From an uncultured Clostridia bacterium (GTDB lineage: Bacteria > Bacillota > Clostridia > Lachnospirales > CAG-274): a stretch of 40,336 bases of DNA. Below the pieces are notes generated by a model. It was not told the DNA's origin. It saw nothing but the letters and a program-made list of their open reading frames with translations, and did no database searches. Below, piece after piece: positions 24,870 through 32,557 of this stretch. Location: NCBI GenBank assembly GCA_944384215.1, contig CALWSN010000036.1, positions 1 to 40,336 of the forward strand, given 5' to 3'. A program made the position numbers and the translations under genes. The number at the start of each line of letters is the position of its first letter. The first letter of the stretch is position 1.

Positions 24870-27122
24870 ATGGCAGATATTATAAAAATTGAAGGTCCAG
24901 TTGAGAGTATTATATATAAAAATGAAGAAAACGGATATATTGTTTTTACTATATATTCTGAAGAATATGGAGAGATTTTTTCTGAGGCAGAAATAACTTG
25001 TGTTGGTTATGTACCAAATTTAAATGTTGGAGAAAATATAACATTAACAGGAACAGTTATAAATCATTCTGCATATGGTAAACAATTTAAAGTGGATATA
25101 TATGAAAAAACTATACCAAAAACAGAAAAAGGTATAGAAAAATATTTAGCATCTGGTGCTATAAAAGGTATAGGTAAAACAATAGCAGAAAGAATAGTTG
25201 CAAAATTTGGTGAAGATACCTTAGATGTTATAGAAAGAAACCCAGAAAAACTTTCTCAAATAAAAGGTATAAGTGTTAGAAAGGCTATGGAGATAGGTGA
25301 AATATTTGCTGAGCAAGAAGGTCTTAGAAAAGCGATTATTTATTTACAAGAGCACGGCATATCATCTATTTTTGCTATGAAAATATATAAACATTTTAAA
25401 GAAAACACTATAAGAATTATAGAAACTAATCCTTATAGATTAGCAGATGAAATGTTTGGGGTAGGGTTTAAAATAGTTGATGGTATAGCTGAAAAAATAG
25501 GTATAGATAAAGACTCTGAATATAGAATAAAAGCAGGTATAAAATATATTTTAAACCAAAATGCTAATAGCTCTGGCAATGTGTATTTGCCAGAAAAAAT
25601 TTTAATACAAGAAAGTAAAAATCTTTTAAATGTATCTGAAGATATGCTGCTACCTAATTTATCTAATTTGCAAATGGAAAGGCAAATATGTATAGAAAAA
25701 ACAGAAACAGAAAATATTGTGTTTTTAAATTCTTATTATTATGCAGAAAGTTATGTAGCAAAAAAAATTTTAGAGCTTGCAAAAAATAAAACACAATATA
25801 GCAAAAATTATGACCTTTGGATAGAAAATATAGAAAAAAATAATAATATAACTCTTGCTAATAATCAAAAGCAAGCTATAAAAGAGGCTATGGTAAATGG
25901 TGTTTTAGTTATAACAGGTGGACCAGGCACAGGTAAAACTACTACTATAAATTCTATTATAGAAATGTTTAAAAATGAGGGATATGAAATAGAACTATGT
26001 GCACCTACTGGACGAGCAGCTAAAAGAATGTCTGAAGCAACAGGACTAGATGCTCAAACTATACATAGACTTTTAGGTATAAACTTTTTAGAAGAAGATA
26101 AAAAAAGACAATCTTTTGAAAAAGACGAAGATATGCCCATAGAAGCAGATGTTGTTATAGTAGACGAATGCTCAATGATAGATATATTATTAATGAATGG
26201 ACTTTTAAAAGCTATTGCTAATGGTACAAGGCTTATATTGGTAGGAGATGTAGACCAGTTGCCATCTGTTGGGGCTGGAAATGTTTTAAAAGATATAATA
26301 AATAGTGATTGTGTAAAGGTTGTTAGATTAAATGAAATTTTTAGACAAGCTAGAGAAAGTGCTATTGTAATGAATGCTCATAGAATAAATAATGGACAAT
26401 ATCCTATATTAAATGAAGTAAATAAAGACTTTTTCTTTTTAAAGAGATATAATATGGACGAACTTAATAATACTATTGTAGAGCTTATAACTAAACGTTT
26501 GCCTAAATTTTTAAATATTACAGATTTAAAGACAATACAGGTTTTATCACCTATGAAAAAGTCACCAATAGGTGTTGAAAATCTTAATAATATTTTACAA
26601 AGTGCTATAAACCCTCCTAGTGATGATAAAAACGAAAAAGAATTTAGAAATCTTGTTTTTAGAGAAGGAGACAAGGTTATGCAAATAAAAAATAATTATA
26701 GTATGGTTTGGAAAGTAATAAAAGATAACGTTTATATAGACGAAGGTATGGGTATATTTAATGGTGATGAAGGTATTATATCTAGAATAGACAATAAAAA
26801 TGAATTTATAGAAGTTATATTTGATGATTGTAGATATATAAAATATGACTTTACTCAATTAGATGAATTAACTTTATCGTATGCCATAACTATTCATAAA
26901 TCTCAAGGTAGCGAATACAAAGCTATTATAATGCCTATACACAGTGGTACACCTATGTTACTTACAAGAAATTTATTATATACAGGTGTTACAAGAGCTA
27001 AAGATTTGGCTGTTATAGTTGGTATAGAAGATACTTTAAATAGAATGGTTGATAACAACAGAGAAATAAATAGATATACATATTTAAAAAATAGAATAAT
27101 AAATTTATCTAAATTTATGTAA
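24870..27122 (+). CDS. recD2: RecD2-type ATP-dependent DNA helicase
   Basis: A 750-residue SF1B helicase that unwinds DNA 5' to 3'; unlike RecD it works without RecBC. It starts with an OB-like domain (KIEGPVESIIYKNEENGYIV), then helix-hairpin-helix repeats (GAIKGIGKTIAERIVAKFGE, QIKGISVRKAMEIGEIF). The Walker A loop GGPGTGKTTT is near residue 350, the DECSMID box near 430, GDVDQLPSVGAGNVL follows, and LSYAITIHKSQGSEY (motif V) is near 665. The ATG at 24870 lies behind GGTGAT; a TTG 12 bases earlier is less likely. comFC begins 9 bp downstream, a pairing often seen in Clostridia. Confidence 0.94.
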   Translation: MADIIKIEGPVESIIYKNEENGYIVFTIYSEEYGEIFSEAEITCVGYVPNLNVGENITLTGTVINHSAYGKQFKVDIYEKTIPKTEKGIEKYLASGAIKGIGKTIAERIVAKFGEDTLDVIERNPEKLSQIKGISVRKAMEIGEIFAEQEGLRKAIIYLQEHGISSIFAMKIYKHFKENTIRIIETNPYRLADEMFGVGFKIVDGIAEKIGIDKDSEYRIKAGIKYILNQNANSSGNVYLPEKILIQESKNLLNVSEDMLLPNLSNLQMERQICIEKTETENIVFLNSYYYAESYVAKKILELAKNKTQYSKNYDLWIENIEKNNNITLANNQKQAIKEAMVNGVLVITGGPGTGKTTTINSIIEMFKNEGYEIELCAPTGRAAKRMSEATGLDAQTIHRLLGINFLEEDKKRQSFEKDEDMPIEADVVIVDECSMIDILLMNGLLKAIANGTRLILVGDVDQLPSVGAGNVLKDIINSDCVKVVRLNEIFRQARESAIVMNAHRINNGQYPILNEVNKDFFFLKRYNMDELNNTIVELITKRLPKFLNITDLKTIQVLSPMKKSPIGVENLNNILQSAINPPSDDKNEKEFRNLVFREGDKVMQIKNNYSMVWKVIKDNVYIDEGMGIFNGDEGIISRIDNKNEFIEVIFDDCRYIKYDFTQLDELTLSYAITIHKSQGSEYKAIIMPIHSGTPMLLTRNLLYTGVTRAKDLAVIVGIEDTLNRMVDNNREINRYTYLKNRIINLSKFM

Positions 27123-27131
27123 GGGTAGATT

Positions 27132-27794
27132 ATGTTTATAAAAATATTTAACAATATATTAGATTTTATATATCCAAATAAGTGTGTATTTTGTCAAGAA
27201 GTTATGCCTTTAGATGAAAAAGATGGCATATGCAAATATTGTTATATGGATATAGATTTTATTATTGATGATAAGGAGCCTACTTTGTCAGTTTTTTCTT
27301 ATGATGAAACAACTAGATTTTCTATACTTAGATTGAAATATTATAACAAAAGACAATATGCTAAAGTTTTTGCTAAAATGATGTATAACAAATTATTAAA
27401 AATAGATACTAAAAAGTATGACTATATAATTTGTGTGCCTATGTATATTAAAAAGAAGAAAAAGAGAGGCTATGACCAAGCAGAGTTAATAGCAGAAGAA
27501 TTATCTAAACTTTGTAACATACCAATAGAAAAAGGCAATCTTATAAGAACAAAAAATACTTTAGCTCAAAGCAAAGTTTCTTTTGAAGATAGAGCTAAAA
27601 ATGTAAAAGGAGTTTTTAAAGTTTTAAACCCTGATAAAATAAAAAATAAAAATATTTTGCTTATAGATGATATTTATACAACAGGTAATACTATAAACTA
27701 TTGTGGTAAAGCTCTTAAACAAGCAGGTGCTAACAATATATGTTATTTTACATTAGCAAAAGTAATATATAAACAAAATTTAGATATAGATTAG
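27132..27794 (+). CDS. comFC: ComF family phosphoribosyltransferase-like protein
   Basis: A 220-residue protein of the ComFC/GntX family, needed for DNA uptake in competent Bacillus and involved in handling incoming single strands. A zinc ribbon with C18, C21, C34 and C37 is at the N-terminus, and the PRPP-binding motif ILLIDDIYTTGNTI of type I phosphoribosyltransferases lies near residue 176. KKKKKRGYDQAELIAEELSK is the family's conserved middle block. It follows recD2 by 9 bp with a weak AAGGGT site. Whether this organism is transformable is unknown. Confidence 0.92.
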   Translation: MFIKIFNNILDFIYPNKCVFCQEVMPLDEKDGICKYCYMDIDFIIDDKEPTLSVFSYDETTRFSILRLKYYNKRQYAKVFAKMMYNKLLKIDTKKYDYIICVPMYIKKKKKRGYDQAELIAEELSKLCNIPIEKGNLIRTKNTLAQSKVSFEDRAKNVKGVFKVLNPDKIKNKNILLIDDIYTTGNTINYCGKALKQAGANNICYFTLAKVIYKQNLDID

Positions 27795-27817
27795 TATATA
27801 TAAGGAAAAAAATAAAA

Positions 27818-27955
27818 ATATCCACAATATTTAGTGTTATCCACAAATATATGTTGAAAACTGATTATTTATTAACAATTTTTCAAAATAGCTACTATAT
27901 TTTGGTATGTAGATTATTGTGGACAAGTTGAAAACTTTGTTGATAGTGGCTATTT
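27818..27955. promoter_or_regulatory. DnaA-box-like cluster with long inverted repeat
   Basis: A perfect DnaA box TTATCCACA is at 27837-27845. One-mismatch forms are at 27818-27826 (ATATCCACA) and, on the other strand, 27918-27926 (TTGTCCACA). GTTGAAAACT occurs twice (27853 and 27927). A 13-bp inverted repeat with one G-T mismatch (27886-27898 and 27943-27955) encloses the last box. dnaA is not nearby, so this is not shown to be the origin. Confidence 0.55.
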
Positions 27956-28025
27956 ACCTATATTTTTATAAAATATTTATGTAGATAAAAAAGTGTAAAA
28001 ACTATATATAGTGTTTGGAGGTTAA

Positions 28026-28949
28026 ATGGATAATAAAATAAGATATAATAATGCTAATAGATTTTTTAGAGAAAAATTTGGAGATAAAATAATAAAAGTT
28101 GCCCTAGATGGAGGGTTTACTTGCCCTAATAGAGATGGAACTTTATCTTATGGTGGGTGTATATTTTGCGGCGAAAAAGGCTCTGGAGATTTTGCAGGGG
28201 ATAGAGCCTTGAATATAGAAAAACAATTTGAAATATCAAAACAAAAAATGAACCAAAAGTGGAAAGAGGGTAAATATATAGCTTATTTTCAAGCTTTTAC
28301 TAACACATATGCTCCTTTAGAATATTTACAAGAAATATTTACTAAAGCATCTAACTTGCCAGATGTTGTAGGTATATTTATAGCTACTAGGCCAGACTGT
28401 ATAACAGAAGATATAGCTAAATTTTTAGCTAAGTTAAATGAAAAGGTATATATTTGCATAGAGCTTGGATTTCAAACATCTAAAGATGAAAGTATAAAGT
28501 TAATAAATAGGTGCTATGATAATATTGTTTTTGAAAATTGTGTAAAAATGTTAAATAACTATGGTATAGATATTATAGTTCATACTATTTTAGGATTACC
28601 TTATGAAGATAAGCAAGATATGTTAAATACTATAAAATATGTATCAAAATTTAATATAGCTGGTATTAAATTACAACTTCTACATATTATAGAAAATACT
28701 CCTTTACATAAGTTATATATTAATAAACCTTTTAAAATATTAACATTAGAAGAATATATAGATATAGTTATATCTTGTATAGAAATTTTACCACCTAATA
28801 TAGTTATACATAGAATAACTGGTGATGGTGATAAAAATACTTTAATAGAGCCTAAATGGAGCTTAAATAAAAAGGTTGTGCTTAATAGCATAAATAAACA
28901 ATTAAATGAAAAAGATACGTATCAAGGTAAATTATTTGACCAGAAGTAA
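28026..28949 (+). CDS. TIGR01212-family radical SAM protein (YtqA/YhcC-like)
   Basis: A 307-residue radical SAM enzyme of unknown reaction. The iron-sulfur cysteines are C33, C45 and C48 in TCPNRDGTLSYGGCIFCG, the wide spacing typical of TIGR01212 proteins such as E. coli YhcC. IAYFQAFTNTYAPLEYLQEI, VVGIFIATRPDCI and ELGFQTSKDESIKLINR are further family blocks in the barrel. The start ATG follows TTTGGAGG. The gene lies alone behind the DnaA-box-like cluster, without an evident link to its neighbours. Confidence 0.92.
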   Translation: MDNKIRYNNANRFFREKFGDKIIKVALDGGFTCPNRDGTLSYGGCIFCGEKGSGDFAGDRALNIEKQFEISKQKMNQKWKEGKYIAYFQAFTNTYAPLEYLQEIFTKASNLPDVVGIFIATRPDCITEDIAKFLAKLNEKVYICIELGFQTSKDESIKLINRCYDNIVFENCVKMLNNYGIDIIVHTILGLPYEDKQDMLNTIKYVSKFNIAGIKLQLLHIIENTPLHKLYINKPFKILTLEEYIDIVISCIEILPPNIVIHRITGDGDKNTLIEPKWSLNKKVVLNSINKQLNEKDTYQGKLFDQK

Positions 28950-28967
28950 AAATGTTATAAAATATTA

Positions 28968-28996
28968 TCGACATAACAAAAATTTTATTGTATAAT
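28968..28996 (+). promoter_or_regulatory. Promoter of the DUF4364 gene
   Basis: TCGACA (28968-28973) and TATAAT (28991-28996) are 17 bp apart, 34 bp before the start codon. Confidence 0.55.
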
Positions 28997-29030
28997 AATT
29001 ATAACTATAAAAAATTAAGAGGTGTTATAA

Positions 29031-29561
29031 ATGAAAAACTCTTCACAATTAGCAGAAAGTAAGCTTATAATAATGTATATGTTACATAAGATGAACTTGC
29101 CTATGTCTTTATCTTATATACAAGAGTTTGCTTTAGCTTCTGAATATATGGATTATTTTTCACTTTCTAACTATCTTAGCGAGCTTGCAGAAAGTGAGTA
29201 TATTATAAAAAATGTAGAACATAATAAAACAACTTATACAATATCTAAAAAAGGTTATAAAACATTAAATCTTTTTGAAAATCTTATCCCAAATTTTACC
29301 AAAGAAAAAATAAATGAATATGTAGCAATTAATAAAAATCAAATAAAAAAAGATTTAGATATAATAGCTAATTTTACTGAAAATGATAACGAATATACTG
29401 TAAAGTGTGCTGTATATGAAAATAAAACACCACTTATGGAGCTAAGCTTAAAGGTTGCATCTAAAAAATATGCCAATACTATATGTGATAATTGGAAAAA
29501 AGATGCTTCTAAATATTATTTATCTTTTATGAAAAATTTATTAAATAGTGATGAAAAATAA
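29031..29561 (+). CDS. DUF4364 family winged-helix protein
   Basis: A 176-residue protein of the DUF4364 family, common in Clostridia. The N-terminal half looks like a PadR/MarR-like winged helix (ESKLIIMYMLHKMNLPMSLS, then YLSELAESEYIIKNVEHNKT, TYTISKKGYKTL). The C-terminal half (VKCAVYENKTPLMELSLKVA, then a helical end) is specific to the family. I infer a DNA-binding regulator; no target is known. It starts behind AAGAGGTG. Its stop codon lies inside the palindromic terminator shared with the converging XRE gene. Confidence 0.85.
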   Translation: MKNSSQLAESKLIIMYMLHKMNLPMSLSYIQEFALASEYMDYFSLSNYLSELAESEYIIKNVEHNKTTYTISKKGYKTLNLFENLIPNFTKEKINEYVAINKNQIKKDLDIIANFTENDNEYTVKCAVYENKTPLMELSLKVASKKYANTICDNWKKDASKYYLSFMKNLLNSDEK

Positions 29562-29588
29562 GCCACATTAATATTAATGTGGCTTATT
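29557..29588. terminator. 32-bp perfect palindrome, two-way terminator
   Basis: AATAAGCCACATTAAT and its mirror form a 32-base perfect palindrome with T-rich flanks on both sides. It contains the stop codons of both converging genes, DUF4364 (29559-29561) and XRE (29574-29576). Confidence 0.85.
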
Positions 29589-29915
29589 TCTTTGTAGCTC
29601 TAGGTCTATTATACTATTTATTATAAGTTTGCTATGATTATCTAGTTTTTTATATTTTTTTATCATAGTAAGCTCTTCTTCTTTAATATTTAAATTTTGA
29701 TTAGAATATGATTTTATATTTGTAAGTCCAAGTATATAATCTATTGATACATCATAAAATTTTGATATTTTTATTAAAAAGTCTGAATTTGGCTCTCTTA
29801 TGCCAGCTTCATAGTTTGCGTAAGTTGTATATTTTATATTTAATTTTTCTGTAAGCTCTTTTTTGGATAAAGTTGCATCTTCTCTAAGTTTAATTAACAT
29901 TTCATTAATACACAT
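29574..29915 (-). CDS. XRE family transcriptional regulator (left arm of divergent pair)
   Basis: A 113-residue regulator with an N-terminal XRE/Cro-C1 helix-turn-helix (residues 5-62; KKELTEKLNIKYTTYANYEA is the DNA-reading part) and a short helical C-terminus, possibly for pairing. IREPNSDFLIKISKFYDVSIDYILGL is the usual end of the domain. The ATG is behind AAGGAGG. It is read away from the second XRE gene at 30137 across 221 bp with two opposed promoters and dyads, like repressor genes that control their own switch. A minus-strand TTGATT-17-TATAAT promoter serves it. No integrase or phage gene is nearby. Confidence 0.9.
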   Translation of the reverse strand: MCINEMLIKLREDATLSKKELTEKLNIKYTTYANYEAGIREPNSDFLIKISKFYDVSIDYILGLTNIKSYSNQNLNIKEEELTMIKKYKKLDNHSKLIINSIIDLELQRNKPH

Positions 29916-29993
29916 TTTACCTCCTTATATTTAATAATTTTTACATAAAAAATTATTAATAAAATAAAGATTGTTTAATATATAGTTTAATTT

Positions 29994-30022
29994 ATTATAT
30001 ATTGTTTTATACATAAAATCAA
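29994..30022 (-). promoter_or_regulatory. Left promoter of the divergent XRE switch
   Basis: On the minus strand TTGATT (30022-30017) and TATAAT (29999-29994) are 17 bp apart. An ACAC/GTG dyad (30029-30046) sits directly upstream of the -35. Confidence 0.65.
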
Positions 30023-30028
30023 TAAATA

Positions 30029-30117
30029 TTACACATTTTGTGATAAACACAATATAAAGATATTGACTTATTACACTAAATGAATTATAATATGGTAAAA
30101 AGTACACTATTTGTGTA
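30029..30117. promoter_or_regulatory. Three operator-like ACAC elements between divergent XRE genes
   Basis: Element 1 (30029-30046) has CACA-TTT-TGTG symmetry. Element 2 is a half site TTACACTAAATG (30071-30082) between the -35 and -10 of the right promoter. Element 3 is the dyad TACAC-N5-GTGTA (30103-30117) at the expected transcription start of that promoter. Their ACAC cores are 42 and 31 bp apart, close to whole helical turns. Confidence 0.5.
30063..30091 (+). promoter_or_regulatory. Right promoter of the divergent XRE switch
   Basis: TTGACT (30063-30068) and TATAAT (30086-30091), 17 bp apart; a near-consensus promoter for the 69-residue XRE gene. Confidence 0.75.
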
Positions 30118-30136
30118 AAAAAGACGGAGGTGGAAT

Positions 30137-30346
30137 ATGCTTAAAAATATATCTTTAGAAATAGAAAAAAGCAATATTAGTTTGCAACAACTTTGTAAGC
30201 TTCTATCTATATCTGAAAATATATTACATAGCTGGATAAGGGAAGAAACTTTTATCCCATCATCTAAGTTATTTTTAATGTGTAAGATTTTTGGTTGCTC
30301 TAGTGATTATTTATTAAACCAAAAAGAAGATAGAAATTTATTTTAA
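30137..30346 (+). CDS. Small XRE family regulator (right arm of divergent pair)
   Basis: A 69-residue protein that is only a helix-turn-helix domain, like a Cro or a small C1-type repressor. SLQQLCKLLSISENILHSWI is the HTH and FIPSSKLFLMCKIFGCSSDY the following helices, ending with the XRE-typical DYLLNQ. The ATG is behind ACGGAGGTGG. A near-consensus promoter with dyads overlapping it lies upstream. The DUF5067 gene begins 23 bp after its stop, without a promoter of its own that I can see, so the switch may control that gene and those behind it. Confidence 0.82.
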   Translation: MLKNISLEIEKSNISLQQLCKLLSISENILHSWIREETFIPSSKLFLMCKIFGCSSDYLLNQKEDRNLF

Positions 30347-30369
30347 AATGCTTTGAAAGGAGAGAAAAT

Positions 30370-31068
30370 ATGAAAAAGAAAAAACTTTTTTTAGGAGTAT
30401 TTACAACAGCTTTAATATTTACAAGCACTTTAGTTTTACAAGCTAAAACAGAAAGTATTAATATACCAGTAAAATATAACAATATAAAAATAAATGTTGA
30501 TGGTAAGCAAATATCTACATCAAATGAACCTTTTATATATAATGGGGTAACTTATTTACCTGTTAGAGATGTTGCAGCTGCAACAGGTAAAACTGTAAAC
30601 TGGGATGAAAACACAAAAACTGTAAGCCTTACATCTCAAGGTAATGCAGTTAATAATAATCAAAATACACAACCAAAAGATAATAAAGCATCTGTTAATT
30701 TTGGTGAATTTTCTGTTAATATTAGAGATGATTTTCATATAACAAAAGATTATCAAGGTAGAGATGCTATATGTGTAAAATATGATTTTACAAACTATGG
30801 AGATAAATCTACTAGCCTTAGCTTAGAAACATATAATAAGGTATTTCAAGATGGTATAGAGCTAGAAAGAACTTTTGTTAGCTCAGATGCTATTGATAGA
30901 CAATATTATGATAATAATAGTAAAAGTATACAAAAAGGTACAACTATTTTAGCGGGGGAATTTTATGTATTAAGAAATAAAACTTCAGATGTTTCAATAG
31001 AAGTAGATGATTTTAGCTTTTTTGGGGAAGATAAAATGGCTATAAAAACTTTAAAAATATCTAATTAA
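30370..31068 (+). CDS. Secreted protein with copper-amine-oxidase-like and DUF5067 domains
   Basis: A 232-residue exported protein. Signal peptide MKKKKLFLGVFTTALIFTST up to LQA, then one copper amine oxidase N-terminal-like domain (about residues 30-95; EPFIYNGVTYLPVRDVAAAT, VNWDENTKTV), an Asn/Gln linker, and a C-terminal DUF5067-like beta-sandwich (about 113-230; AICVKYDFTNYGDKSTSLS, YNKVFQDGIELERTFV). DUF5067 proteins are secreted immunoglobulin-like proteins of unknown role in Firmicutes. The start is behind AAAGGAGAG. It follows the small XRE gene closely and may be governed by that switch. Confidence 0.85.
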   Translation: MKKKKLFLGVFTTALIFTSTLVLQAKTESINIPVKYNNIKINVDGKQISTSNEPFIYNGVTYLPVRDVAAATGKTVNWDENTKTVSLTSQGNAVNNNQNTQPKDNKASVNFGEFSVNIRDDFHITKDYQGRDAICVKYDFTNYGDKSTSLSLETYNKVFQDGIELERTFVSSDAIDRQYYDNNSKSIQKGTTILAGEFYVLRNKTSDVSIEVDDFSFFGEDKMAIKTLKISN

Positions 31069-31106
31069 AATATAATATTATAATATTTGTAGTAAAGGAG
31101 ACTATT

Positions 31107-31718
31107 ATGAATAATAATAAAAATATGAAACAATGCAATGTTTGTAATAAAGAAATTGCAAAAAATGCTAAAATGTGTCCACAATGTGGAGCTAAAAATA
31201 AAAAACCTTTTTATAAAATGAAACGTACATATGTAATAATTATATTTGTATTTATGTTTTTTGGAATTTTTGGTAGCAGTGATAATAATGATAGTAATAC
31301 AGTATCTGCTAATAGTAATTTAGAAGTAGCCGTAGATGATACATTAGAAGAAATATCTGATACACAATCTGAAACCCAACAAGAGCAAATTAGCTATACG
31401 GCATATGATGTATCTCAATTGATAGATGATTTAAGAAATAATGCATTAAGTGCAACTGAAAAATATAAAAATCAATATGTTGAACTTACAGGAGACTTAA
31501 GTGTTATTGATGCTAGCGGTAAATATATAACTATAGAACCTAGTAATGATGATTTTTCATTTGAGAGTATTATGTGTGATATAAAAAATGATGAACAAAA
31601 ATCAATTATTTCTAGCTTATCAAAAGGAGATACTATTGTAGTAAAAGGTAAAATAACATCAATTGGAGAAGTTTTAGGGTATAGTCTTGATATAGATGAA
31701 ATAGCAAAAAAACAATAG
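31107..31718 (+). CDS. Zinc-ribbon membrane protein with OB-fold (tRNA_anti-like) domain
   Basis: A 203-residue protein. A zinc ribbon at residues 9-30 (CNVCNKEIAKNAKMCPQCGA), a membrane segment at about residues 42-57, an acidic Ser/Asn/Gln linker, then an OB-fold of the tRNA_anti-like type (VELTGDLSVID, IMCDIKNDEQKSIISSLSKG, GDTIVVKGKITSIG). If the ribbon is inside, the OB domain is outside. OB domains of this type occur in many exported bacterial proteins of unknown role. The start is behind AAAGGAG. It ends before a strong terminator. Confidence 0.82.
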   Translation: MNNNKNMKQCNVCNKEIAKNAKMCPQCGAKNKKPFYKMKRTYVIIIFVFMFFGIFGSSDNNDSNTVSANSNLEVAVDDTLEEISDTQSETQQEQISYTAYDVSQLIDDLRNNALSATEKYKNQYVELTGDLSVIDASGKYITIEPSNDDFSFESIMCDIKNDEQKSIISSLSKGDTIVVKGKITSIGEVLGYSLDIDEIAKKQ

Positions 31719-31735
31719 ATTTAAAAATCTTAAAT

Positions 31736-31767
31736 AAAAGCTTATATCAATTTGATATAAGCTTTTT
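31736..31767 (+). terminator. Rho-independent terminator
   Basis: AAAAGCTTATATCAA (31736-31750) and TTGATATAAGCTTTT (31752-31766) are perfectly complementary and end in a T-run. Confidence 0.85.
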
Positions 31768-31816
31768 GCAATTTATTACATTAAATAAGTTAAAATTTAC
31801 ATAATAAATTTTTTTG

Positions 31817-31845
31817 TTGAAATAAAAATAAAAAAATGATATAAT
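31817..31845 (+). promoter_or_regulatory. Promoter of the zinc-ribbon paralogue array
   Basis: TTGAAA (31817-31822) and TATAAT (31840-31845) are 17 bp apart, 33 bp before the GTG start. Confidence 0.7.
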
Positions 31846-31878
31846 CTATAATAAATGAAAAATTTAGGAGAGATTTTT

Positions 31879-32160
31879 GTGTTTTGTAAAAATTGTGGTA
31901 GTGAAATACCAAATAATAGTATAGCTTGTCAAAATTGTGGGGCACCAACATCTTTAGATAGTGGAAATATTGGATATTTTTGCTTGGGTTGCTGTGTACC
32001 TGTTGCAGGTATAGTTTTATACCTTGTATGGAAAGACCAAAAACCACAAAATGCTAAAAAATGTTTATGGGGATTTTTGTTATATATAATATTTATGGCT
32101 ATATATATTGCTATATATGTTGGTGTTTTTTTTATAGCAGGAATTACTGGAAGTTTATAA
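31879..32160 (+). CDS. Zinc-ribbon/two-TM membrane protein, paralogue 1
   Basis: A 93-residue protein: zinc ribbon FCKNCGSEIPNNSIACQNCG at the very N-terminus, then two membrane segments around a conserved loop LVWKDQKPQNAKKC. I chose the GTG at 31879, six bases behind AGGAGAG, because the protein then begins with FCKNCG just like its two neighbours; an ATG at 31855 lies ahead of that site. The ribbon should face the cytoplasm. Function unknown; such proteins are common in Clostridia and may sense metal or redox state or scaffold small complexes. First of three tandem copies. Confidence 0.82.
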   Translation: MFCKNCGSEIPNNSIACQNCGAPTSLDSGNIGYFCLGCCVPVAGIVLYLVWKDQKPQNAKKCLWGFLLYIIFMAIYIAIYVGVFFIAGITGSL

Positions 32161-32199
32161 AGAAAAATAAAATAAATTTAATTTTAGGGAGGACTAAAT

Positions 32200-32487
32200 A
32201 TGTTTTGTAACAATTGTGGAAAAGAGATACCAGATAATAGTGTAGCTTGTCAAAATTGTGGAGCACCTACTAATAATCAATTAGATTCAGGTAATCCAGG
32301 TTATTTCTTTTTAGGTTGTTGTATACCTATTGCAGGTATTATATTATACTTTGTATGGAAAGACCAAAAACCTAAAAATGCTAAAAAATGTATAATAGGT
32401 GCTTTAGCTAGTATTATTGCAAGTGTTATATTTTATATATTATACATTTTCATAATTGTTGGTGCAGTAGCAGCATCAGGATTTTAA
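32200..32487 (+). CDS. Zinc-ribbon/two-TM membrane protein, paralogue 2
   Basis: A 95-residue close relative of paralogue 1 (FCNNCGKEIPDNSVACQNCG; YFVWKDQKPKNAKKC), with the same layout of ribbon, short Asn/Ser linker, and two membrane segments. The ATG is behind AGGGAGG. Paralogues 1 and 2 resemble each other over the ribbon, first helix and loop, and differ mainly in the last helix. This points to a tandem duplication. Confidence 0.83.
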   Translation: MFCNNCGKEIPDNSVACQNCGAPTNNQLDSGNPGYFFLGCCIPIAGIILYFVWKDQKPKNAKKCIIGALASIIASVIFYILYIFIIVGAVAASGF

Positions 32488-32506
32488 TGGTATAATACTT
32501 TAATAT

Positions 32507-32535
32507 GCTGAAGACAATGTCTTCAGCTATTTTAA
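32507..32535 (+). terminator. Hairpin between paralogues 2 and 3
   Basis: GCTGAAGAC (32507-32515) pairs with GTCTTCAGC (32519-32527), followed by TATTTT. The apex AGAC-AAT-GTCT recalls other terminators in the window. It may reduce expression of paralogue 3. Confidence 0.7.
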
Positions 32536-32557
32536 AATGTAAAAGGAAAGATGTTAT

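Noticed and set aside
27818-27955. Calling the DnaA-box cluster the chromosomal origin
   Set aside because: No dnaA, dnaN, recF, gyrB or rpmH gene is near, and skew over the genome cannot be judged from this window.
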